A stretch of DNA of 14,154 bases, from the NCBI GenBank assembly GCA_910584435.1, contig CAJUAP010000084.1, forward strand, positions 1 through 14,154. Direction: 5' to 3'. The notes below the pieces were generated by a model that was not told where the DNA came from, did no database searches, and was given only the letters and a program-made list of their open reading frames with translations. Position 1 is the stretch's first letter. Each line of letters opens with the position of its first letter. Origin of the DNA: an uncultured Acetatifactor sp. Its GTDB lineage: Bacteria > Bacillota > Clostridia > Lachnospirales > Lachnospiraceae. This document shows positions 8,809 to 14,154 of this stretch, piece by piece. The position numbers and the translations under genes are program-made.

Positions 8809-9462
8809 TTAAACTCTTACAAATAGTTCCTCTGGTTCAACTCCCTTTTTCTCATTTCTCAATGCTGAAATCTCCGAAGCACAGAACGAAATACATTTAC
8901 CAATATATTCGAGAATAATATCCCATTTGTATATATCCAAATCGTCCTTGCTACAATAACCTGAATCAAACCACTGTTCAAAACTTTTACTTAAGACAAA
9001 AAGATTTTCCATAGATATTTCCCTTAAGGGAAGTTCAACCATATCAAACTCTATTCTTTGTAAATGAAACTCCTTTATTAAAAGATAGTTTAGCCGTTCA
9101 TAATCCCGATATCCTCTTTGAGTAGCCGTTTTCTTTTCTTCCTTCTGATAACAGCGAACATATTTATCTGCCACATCATGAAGCCATATTGCATCCTGTA
9201 TCAAATGGCAATAATATCCCCAAAAGAAATCATCCGCTAAAAGATTCTTCTCATATTTCTGGGCAAAGTGTTTCCAGTGAATTCCTTTTTTGCTTCCATC
9301 TGCTGTTTTACACCCAAAATGGGCAATATCATAAGTTCCATCAATATGAGAAGATGCATCAGGTCCTATAGCAGCACCTAGCAAAAATCTATTTTGGTCT
9401 GTAATCTCTAATTTTTTTAATAGCACACTGGAAATAGTATAGTGAATAATCGCTGAAGCCAA
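8809..9462 (-). CDS. Zinc-dependent phospholipase C family protein
   Basis: A 217-residue soluble protein of the zinc-dependent phospholipase C / S1-P1-like fold, where His and Asp residues bind catalytic zinc. Likely metal ligands: His7 in IIHYTI, Asp35 in GAAIGPD, His48 in DIAHF, His62 or His65 (IHWKH), and His86 and Asp90 in GYYCHLIQDAIW, the most diagnostic stretch. No signal peptide or membrane segment is seen, so it is probably cytoplasmic; the substrate is unknown. The start is TTG (9460-9462): GGGGGA sits 6 bases upstream and an in-frame stop lies just beyond, which excludes an earlier ATG. A promoter-like pair lies 50-78 bp upstream. Its stop is directly followed by the decayed helicase, and it is about 35 percent GC, lower than the helicase-methylase genes. 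It could be a housekeeping-type hydrolase carried in by rearrangement. A toxic effector role is speculation. Confidence 0.8.
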   Translation of the reverse strand: MASAIIHYTISSVLLKKLEITDQNRFLLGAAIGPDASSHIDGTYDIAHFGCKTADGSKKGIHWKHFAQKYEKNLLADDFFWGYYCHLIQDAIWLHDVADKYVRCYQKEEKKTATQRGYRDYERLNYLLIKEFHLQRIEFDMVELPLREISMENLFVLSKSFEQWFDSGYCSKDDLDIYKWDIILEYIGKCISFCASEISALRNEKKGVEPEELFVRV

Positions 9463-9511
9463 ATTGTTTCCCCCACATCATTGACTTGACAAATTTCCCG
9501 ACTTATATTTG

Positions 9512-9540
9512 ATTATAGAATATTTGCCTATCATACGCAA
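9512..9540 (-). promoter_or_regulatory. Candidate sigma-A promoter for the phospholipase-type gene
   Basis: On the minus strand, TTGCGT (9535-9540) and a perfect TATAAT (9512-9517) are separated by 17 bp. The -10 box lies 49 bp upstream of the TTG start codon. The -35 box is weak (three consensus bases). Position and spacing are right, but there is no experimental support. Confidence 0.5.
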
Positions 9541-9561
9541 CGAATATTTATAAGCTGAATA

Positions 9562-9684
9562 TCAGCAGGTACACCTCTCTGAAACAGGAAAAATCAAATA
9601 ACTTTCTTTCCTCAGGCTTCCCTCCATATCCACAACCGTATCATTCAATGCTTCCATATAATCCAATACCTGTTTCAGTGCCAC
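9562..9684 (-). CDS. Possible 40-residue small ORF, function unknown
   Basis: A GTG start (9682-9684) preceded at 6 bases by GGAGG opens a 40-codon frame that begins VALKQVLDYMEALNDTVVDM and ends ERCTC with a TGA. I do not recognise it. The first 30 residues are amphipathic and acidic, suggesting a helix. It is directly downstream, in its own direction, of the long inverted repeat and the direct 15-mers at 9718-9785, which could be its operator. It may equally be the 5' stub of a deleted gene or chance; the ribosome site is the main argument for it. Confidence 0.3.
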   Translation of the reverse strand: MALKQVLDYMEALNDTVVDMEGSLRKESYLIFPVSERCTC

Positions 9685-9717
9685 AAGCATCCTCCAGACA
9701 TAGCATATCCCTTTTCA

Positions 9718-9785
9718 ACACTTTATTCAACACATAATGCACACTTTATTCAACAGCCATATGTTGAATAAAGTGTGCATTATGT
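9718..9785. repeat. 24-bp perfect inverted repeat plus direct 15-mer
   Basis: Arms 9732-9755 and 9762-9785 are exact complements around a 6-base spacer (GCCATA). The 15-mer ACACTTTATTCAACA occurs at 9718-9732 and 9741-9755 in the same orientation (23 bp apart, about two helical turns) and again inverted at 9762-9776. The immediate right edge contains the palindrome GTTGATCAAC (9784-9793). Arms are AT-rich and no T-run follows, so it is not a standard terminator. The layout resembles a multi-site operator for a dimeric DNA-binding protein, or a recombination site. The repeats are seen directly; function is inferred. Confidence 0.8.
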
Positions 9786-9850
9786 TGATCAACCTGAAAG
9801 TTTTAAATTGGCAGACTACTTTCAACACACAGCGCCCCAAAGCCCTCTTA

Positions 9851-9982
9851 TGTCAAGTTATTGTCACGAACTTTTTAAAGTTTTTTCATGGCAAAAGTCT
9901 CGCAAACCGCATAACTTCGTTGGTGTTATGTTAATTCAGTGTCATGTTAAATGGAGTTTGATGTTAACTTAATGTCAAGTTG
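9851..9982. repeat. Cluster of five degenerate 10-mers (YAACWTRACA), possible element end
   Basis: On the minus strand the 10-mers are CAACTTGACA (9973-9982), TAAGTTAACA (9962-9971, most divergent), TAACATGACA (9940-9949), TAACATAACA (9924-9933) and TAACTTGACA (9851-9860). Four lie within 59 bp directly after the stop of the HD-ATPase gene. Short degenerate repeats of this kind are found in subterminal binding sites of tyrosine recombinases and some transposases. No recombinase gene is in the window, so this would be an orphan end or a remnant. A regulator binding array is an alternative. There is no convincing gene in 9685-9989. Confidence 0.5.
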
Positions 9983-9989
9983 GTTTGGG

Positions 9990-12900
9990 CTAAAATGGAC
10001 ATTCCTGCTCCACTTTTTTATCCGCTTCCGGCGGCCAAAAGTCCTCTCTGCTCAAATGAGGAATTGTTTTGGCATCCAATCCATAATATGCTGACATTTG
10101 GCACAACTGCTCTCGTATTATGCCAAATTCTTTAACAATATCTTTTGCGTTCTTTTGACACAAACATTCTACTATCTGCCGAAACTGCCGTTGAAAATGC
10201 TGGTTCAGCTTAACCGAATTTTCTAATAGCCACACTATAAATGGATGATCTGCTGTTATTCCTCTTCTTTGATATGAATTAACATGACAAATATATTTTC
10301 GACTTTGGTCATTAGCCGCTTTACAAAACATCATAGGCGGAAAAATATCATACTCCCCTTTGTCCACATTCTCTTTCTCAAAGAACGTAATAGTTTGTCC
10401 ATTTTCATAATTAATTTCCATAAAATAGTGTTCTTGTAAAAAAGCCATATTATATTTATCTATGACTTGGCGTACTTCACAAACAAATATAGAACCTAAT
10501 GCGTTATTATATTCCTCTGCCTTGTCTGTCCTTCCCTGTACAAATTTTATTATCTCTTCGTTATGATCCATCTGATTTTCACTTATCCATTGGCCAACTG
10601 AAGAATCCCGTACTTCTCGCCACTCCCACAAAGCCACACTGTTCCAATCTATGAATGAAGAGAAGTTTGTTTCTATTTTATTTAACATATTATATTTATT
10701 TAACATTGCGCTAATCGACACTAATAACTTCAAGGGAAGCCCTACAACTTTAGAACGACTGATTTCAACTGTAGGCTTCCATTTTTTACTCAATAAAAAT
10801 ACTGCGTTTCCTCCATGTTTGGCCGAGTGTCCCCCTAAATCTTTATTTGCCCAAACACCCTCATATATATATGTTACCTTTGCAATATATGGATTTCCAA
10901 ATATAGAACTAATGCTTGGACATCCGCAATTATTAACGCGAAATGACATATTTCTTACATTCCGATGATTCAGATAAGTTATCCAGACTGTTCTTATATC
11001 TATATTTCCCGCAAAGGGCAGCCATATATCACCTAATTTTTTTTCGGTTGGACAAGAGTAATACCTATCAAAAACTTTTGCCAAACTTCCTGTTTGAAAA
11101 TAACCATACTCCAATTCCAATTCATCCCAATCTAATGAAATCAAATAACTGTTTCTGTTACCTTTTATAAAAAATATCCCTTGTGTATTTTTACTCTCAA
11201 ACCTTACCTTCGGCATTATCTCAGAACAGTCAACCAAAGCATTCACTTCATAAACCTGATCTTTATCCTTCCATTGCGGCAAATGCTCAAAACGAACATC
11301 ATACTTCACTAATACGCCTGATAAGTCACTTACAATTTGATCTTCCTGCTTATCTAAAGATATAATTGTCACTGCTATTTTAGGATAATTGCCGCAAATT
11401 TCTGGAAAGCACTCATCAAATTCCCTCTTTAGCTCCGCACTCAATTCATAAACCCTCTCCCCTGCCAGTTCATGAACAGTCCCCATAGCCTCCGTATAAG
11501 TCCGCCCAACCCGTTCATTGTTATAATATACCGGCATCCTGGCTGCACAAAGGTATTTTTCCACTGTTTCACGCAGATTTAAAGTTCCTAACTTCCCCGG
11601 ATTCAACCGGACCACAATTGATGTGCCCGCTTTTGTCCTGTATCCCTGCCGCTCCATCCCCACATTCCCGGCATTGGCAAACGCTTCCGGCATCGGCAAC
11701 GAACCCACCGGATGCCGCTCCGCCTGGCTTTTCAGAGTATAGTATCCTGTCAATCCGGCCACCTCAAGCCGCAATCCATAATCTACCGGCCTTGTCCTGC
11801 TGGTTTCTTCCTCCCCCTTATTCTTCTCAGGATCAAAATATAAAGTAGAAACTTCCACATAATCCCCACACAGAAAACAAGATAAAAAGCCAATCCCAAA
11901 GCGGCTGATCCCCTGATATTCTTTTGAGCCTCCATGCGCGTACAGATCCCCCTTCAATTCCTGGGACATGTAATAGGAATTCCCCACCTTTAGAAAATAC
12001 CTCTGCAGCATTCCAAGTGTCATGCCTGTTCCATAATCATCTATGCGGAACCAGAAATTTCCCTCCCTGTCCATCCATTCCCAAAAGTCAATCCTCGCTT
12101 CCTCCGGCACAAAGCCTCTTTCCATCTCACCCCGGAGCAATGTAGCGTCAATGGCGTTTTGAAGCAGTTCCCTCACAAAAACATCCCTGTTATCATACAG
12201 GTTCTCCCCCATCAGCAGATGCAAGACCCGTTCCTGATCCATTGTAAGGCAAAAATCACCGCTCATATACCCGTCTGATTCGATCTCCTTACGCAGAATG
12301 GCCCGTGGGAACGGGAACTGCCTTTGCCAATCCCTATTGCACAACTTTTGCAGCCTTGCGCAGTTTTCCAATTCTTCGTCCACCCAGTCCAGAAATTTCC
12401 TGACGCTATGCTCAATGGTTGGGTTTTTGCAGCGTGCCTTATAGGGCAGTTCATTTACGGAAGGCTCTGCCGGGAAACGGAATCCTGCGGATGCCTGATG
12501 TTTCTGCCATTCCCCACGGCTCTTATCGTTATTTTCCGCATGATGAAACAGAACTCTGGGGGCACGAGTATCATCAAAATCCAGCAAATCCGCCAGACGA
12601 AGCAGCAGCGCGCAGAACAAGGGATCAACATCGCTTGCCGCCTGATATTCCAGCTCCGGATTATTGCGGAGGTCTTTAGGTTCCTCTCCATGTGCCCGGC
12701 ATACCGCTTCTATGCACTGCGTGGAAACTATCAAGTTTGGACGCTCTTCAAATAATTCCTTCCACGCTTTATTTTCAAGCACCTCAAAGATTCGGAAAGG
12801 GTGCTGAACACGCAGATACCATTGCTGGATATCCTCTGGGCAGTCTTTCATATTGCATCCTATCCATTCTGGATCGCACGTCCTTAAAAAGTCCTTATAC

Positions 12901-13265
12901 GCCCTTTCATTTTCCAGCCAAATCCCCTCTTCTTCCTCTGTATATACCATTCCCAGGTCATGTATGGAAGCCGCCAATATCAATAATTCCATTTCGCCTT
13001 CTGTGAGCTTCTCCACGCAGTCCCCAAGCAGTCCCCCCATGGCATCCAGTACATTCAGCACATGAGTTTCATCATGCAGGGTATAGTTTTTAAATTTCTG
13101 CCGCACATCCCTTAAATACACAACAGCCGTATTATAAACATTTTCCACCCAGACAATTCTTTCTCTGTCCTTCGATATTTTTTCACAATACGACTTCCAC
13201 AACAGAGTATCTTCCAGCTTTTTCGATTGTTCCATATCAAGTCCTACCCCTTTTATCCTCGCCAT
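9990..13265 (-). CDS. HD phosphohydrolase domain fused to Hsp90-like GHKL ATPase
   Basis: A 1091-residue multidomain protein. The N-terminal part (about 40-300) is an HD metal-dependent phosphohydrolase domain: His64 or His68 in LHDETHV, the HD pair 102-103 in ASIHDLGM, CRAHG (His192), and Asp226 in LLRLADLLDFDD. The next part (about 340-580) is an Hsp90-type ATP-binding domain: ELLQNAIDA (366-374), DYGTGM (410-415) and RFGIGFLSCFL (455-465), followed by TSIVVRLNPG as in the Hsp90 middle region. About 500 further residues match nothing I recognise. Such fusions are known from predicted conflict systems, where the ATPase may act as a sensor chaperone and the HD domain as a nucleotide or nucleic-acid hydrolase; that role is inference. 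The ATG 13263-13265 has a poor ribosome site. Met11 (13233-13235) has AGGA at 6 bases and may be the true start. GC falls sharply in the C-terminal half. It stands alone, more than 500 bp from the next gene on either side apart from doubtful small ORFs. Confidence 0.85.
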   Translation of the reverse strand: MARIKGVGLDMEQSKKLEDTLLWKSYCEKISKDRERIVWVENVYNTAVVYLRDVRQKFKNYTLHDETHVLNVLDAMGGLLGDCVEKLTEGEMELLILAASIHDLGMVYTEEEEGIWLENERAYKDFLRTCDPEWIGCNMKDCPEDIQQWYLRVQHPFRIFEVLENKAWKELFEERPNLIVSTQCIEAVCRAHGEEPKDLRNNPELEYQAASDVDPLFCALLLRLADLLDFDDTRAPRVLFHHAENNDKSRGEWQKHQASAGFRFPAEPSVNELPYKARCKNPTIEHSVRKFLDWVDEELENCARLQKLCNRDWQRQFPFPRAILRKEIESDGYMSGDFCLTMDQERVLHLLMGENLYDNRDVFVRELLQNAIDATLLRGEMERGFVPEEARIDFWEWMDREGNFWFRIDDYGTGMTLGMLQRYFLKVGNSYYMSQELKGDLYAHGGSKEYQGISRFGIGFLSCFLCGDYVEVSTLYFDPEKNKGEEETSRTRPVDYGLRLEVAGLTGYYTLKSQAERHPVGSLPMPEAFANAGNVGMERQGYRTKAGTSIVVRLNPGKLGTLNLRETVEKYLCAARMPVYYNNERVGRTYTEAMGTVHELAGERVYELSAELKREFDECFPEICGNYPKIAVTIISLDKQEDQIVSDLSGVLVKYDVRFEHLPQWKDKDQVYEVNALVDCSEIMPKVRFESKNTQGIFFIKGNRNSYLISLDWDELELEYGYFQTGSLAKVFDRYYSCPTEKKLGDIWLPFAGNIDIRTVWITYLNHRNVRNMSFRVNNCGCPSISSIFGNPYIAKVTYIYEGVWANKDLGGHSAKHGGNAVFLLSKKWKPTVEISRSKVVGLPLKLLVSISAMLNKYNMLNKIETNFSSFIDWNSVALWEWREVRDSSVGQWISENQMDHNEEIIKFVQGRTDKAEEYNNALGSIFVCEVRQVIDKYNMAFLQEHYFMEINYENGQTITFFEKENVDKGEYDIFPPMMFCKAANDQSRKYICHVNSYQRRGITADHPFIVWLLENSVKLNQHFQRQFRQIVECLCQKNAKDIVKEFGIIREQLCQMSAYYGLDAKTIPHLSREDFWPPEADKKVEQECPF

Positions 13266-13496
13266 TGTATTTTCAACCTCTTATCGCCTCTGAATGGTTT
13301 CTCGGTCTTTATCATACAATATTTTACTTTTCATTCCTGTGCTTATTACAACATTTCACTATGTTATCATTGATTTTACGCATACGATATTCAAAGTTGA
13401 CACAATGACCTTTAATGCAAATATTTTACCATATTTTGAGAGTGGGATAAATAGTTCCTTGAAAAAGATATGAAAATATCTACTTATCTACTTATT
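13266..13496. other. Intergenic region, no gene seen
   Basis: AT-rich stretch upstream of the HD-ATPase gene. It should contain that gene's promoter. Weak TATAAT-like sites exist on the minus strand (for example TATGAT near 13310), but none has a convincing -35 partner. No ORF with a ribosome site, no RNA gene and no clear inverted repeat was found. Confidence 0.4.
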
Positions 13497-13799
13497 TCAA
13501 ATAACAGAAAAATAACCTAAAGACACTTCCTCAGAATAAAAACGTATAAATAAAGAGATACTGGTTGCCCAACCTCTCTTCAAGAGGTCTGCAAATAATA
13601 CTTCTGCCCATATTTCAAATACGTTTCTCAAGATATAGCAATAACTACAACACAGAATGTTAAATTGGGGGGAAATTGGGCCCATTGGCATAATTTCTCC
13701 AACAAGTATGTCCTTCCATACCTTTTGCCAACATACAAGGGAAGACCAGCGGACTGAAGGGGAATGAAACAGTCCGCCTTTCCCTAAGACAGCAAGCAT
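13497..13799 (-). CDS. Doubtful 100-residue hypothetical ORF
   Basis: An open frame from ATG 13797-13799, preceded by AGGA at 4 bases. It encodes an aromatic- and cysteine-rich sequence (KGGLFHSPSVRW, NILCCSYCYIL) that I do not recognise and that lacks the usual charge pattern of a soluble bacterial protein. A promoter-like sequence lies just upstream, so the stretch is probably transcribed. The strong hairpin inside it (13749-13777) and the odd composition make a non-coding RNA or a decayed element as likely as a protein. Confidence 0.25.
   Translation of the reverse strand: MLAVLGKGGLFHSPSVRWSSLVCWQKVWKDILVGEIMPMGPISPQFNILCCSYCYILRNVFEIWAEVLFADLLKRGWATSISLFIRFYSEEVSLGYFSVI
13742..13784 (-). 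other. Stable stem-loop in the transcribed region upstream of HD-ATPase
   Basis: A perfect 8-bp stem (GCGGACTG at 13749-13756 with its complement at 13770-13777) closes a 13-base loop. It is extended outside by AGGGAA/TTCCCT pairing across small internal loops. It lies about 55-90 bases into the transcript predicted from the promoter at 13838-13866. It could be a leader structure or part of a small RNA. It is not followed on the minus strand by a T-run and so is not a simple terminator. Confidence 0.4.
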
Positions 13800-13837
13800 C
13801 CCGTCCTATTCCATTCGGCATGCCTCTGTCCATTCAT

Positions 13838-13866
13838 ATTATACTATGCTTTTCTGTATAAAGCAA
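13838..13866 (-). promoter_or_regulatory. Candidate sigma-A promoter reading leftwards
   Basis: TTGCTT (13861-13866) and a perfect TATAAT (13838-13843) are separated by 17 bp on the minus strand. A transcript would start near 13831 and run through the hairpin region and possibly into the HD-ATPase gene about 570 bp on. The -35 box matches only the TTG of consensus. It is divergent from the XRE gene, which starts 69 bp beyond the -35 box. Confidence 0.5.
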
Positions 13867-13934
13867 TCGCTTTTCTACAAATAATTTATGCTTTTTATCT
13901 CAAAGGATAGAATAATAAGAACAGGAGGTTTGAT

Positions 13935-14154
13935 ATGCCAAATGATCATGTTGCCTTTGAGAATAAGGATTACTATATTGAAGTTGGGCTGAATATAGCG
14001 TTTTATCGCAAGCGTGTGGGAATGACACAGGATAACTTGGCTGAAAAAGTGGGCTTAAGCCGCTCACATCTCAGCGCCATTGAAGCGCCTAATATTATCC
14101 GGCCTTTTTCTATGGAAGCTCTTTTCAATATCGCACGCGCCCTGAATGTTGAAC
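13935..14154 (+). CDS. XRE-family helix-turn-helix regulator (cut by right edge)
   Basis: The first 73 residues of a plus-strand gene with no stop before the window ends. The start is the ATG at 13935-13937 with AGGAGG (13923-13928) 6 bases upstream. Residues about 17-70 form a Cro/CI-type HTH domain: LNIAFYRKRVGMTQDNLAEK, then VGLSRSHLSAIE as turn and recognition helix, and MEALFNIARALNV as the closing helices. It would bind DNA as a dimer and regulate transcription. It is divergent from everything else in the window, so it may control the leftward promoter at 13838-13866, but the rest of its own operon is off the edge. Whether a further domain follows the HTH cannot be seen. Confidence 0.88.
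   Translation, partial: MPNDHVAFENKDYYIEVGLNIAFYRKRVGMTQDNLAEKVGLSRSHLSAIEAPNIIRPFSMEALFNIARALNVE

Noticed and set aside
9718..9785. CRISPR-like repeat array
   Set aside because: Only three copies, one inverted, with an 8-bp and a 6-bp gap rather than regular 30-40 bp spacers, and no cas genes.
9871..9890. AACTTTTTAAAGTT followed by Ts as a plus-strand terminator
   Set aside because: The stem is only 5-6 AT pairs, and no plus-strand gene lies upstream to be terminated.
9911..9920. ATAACTTCGT, identical to ten bases of a loxP arm
   Set aside because: No inverted second arm at the required spacing; a ten-base match in AT-rich DNA is easily chance.

Overview
The window suggests a Firmicutes chromosome, most likely a clostridial (Lachnospiraceae-type) gut bacterium. 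Shine-Dalgarno sites are strong AGGAGG-type, GC is moderate with local drops to about 30 percent, and the protein families fit. This taxonomic call is inference. The window looks like part of an accessory or defence island. All long genes lie on the minus strand; only the gene cut by the right edge is on the plus strand.

Left part (1-8486): a defence-type cassette transcribed right to left. A 945-residue SNF2-type helicase is followed after one base by a 1593-residue N6-adenine DNA methyltransferase of the Eco57I-like class. After a 231-bp gap holding two perfect inverted repeats comes the first 211 residues of an SF2 helicase that runs off the left edge. The order SNF2 helicase, adenine methylase, second helicase is that of class 1 DISARM (drmD, drmMI, drmA). 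The visible start of the third gene looks more like the very large DUF1998-type helicases (YprA/DruE-like) than DrmA as I know it, so the cassette could be a DISARM relative with a different third component.

Middle (8487-9989): between the cassette and its upstream neighbour lies a decayed, internally deleted helicase (TOTE-like). Next is a zinc-dependent phospholipase C family gene with a TTG start, then a 527-bp non-coding stretch. That stretch carries a 24-bp perfect inverted repeat, three copies of a 15-mer, a possible 40-residue ORF, and a cluster of five copies of a degenerate 10-mer (YAACWTRACA on the minus strand) that looks like recombinase binding sites at the end of a mobile element.

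Right part (9990-14154): a 1091-residue protein joins an N-terminal HD phosphohydrolase domain to an Hsp90-like (GHKL) ATPase domain and a long unassigned C-terminus, a strong candidate for a conflict or defence ATPase. Upstream is a promoter-led stretch with a doubtful 100-residue ORF and a stable hairpin. Last comes the start of a divergent XRE-family regulator. Two long genes show an abrupt intragenic fall in GC in their C-terminal parts (methylase specificity region; HD-ATPase C-terminus), consistent with modular exchange. No rRNA, tRNA, CRISPR array or intact transposase was seen.
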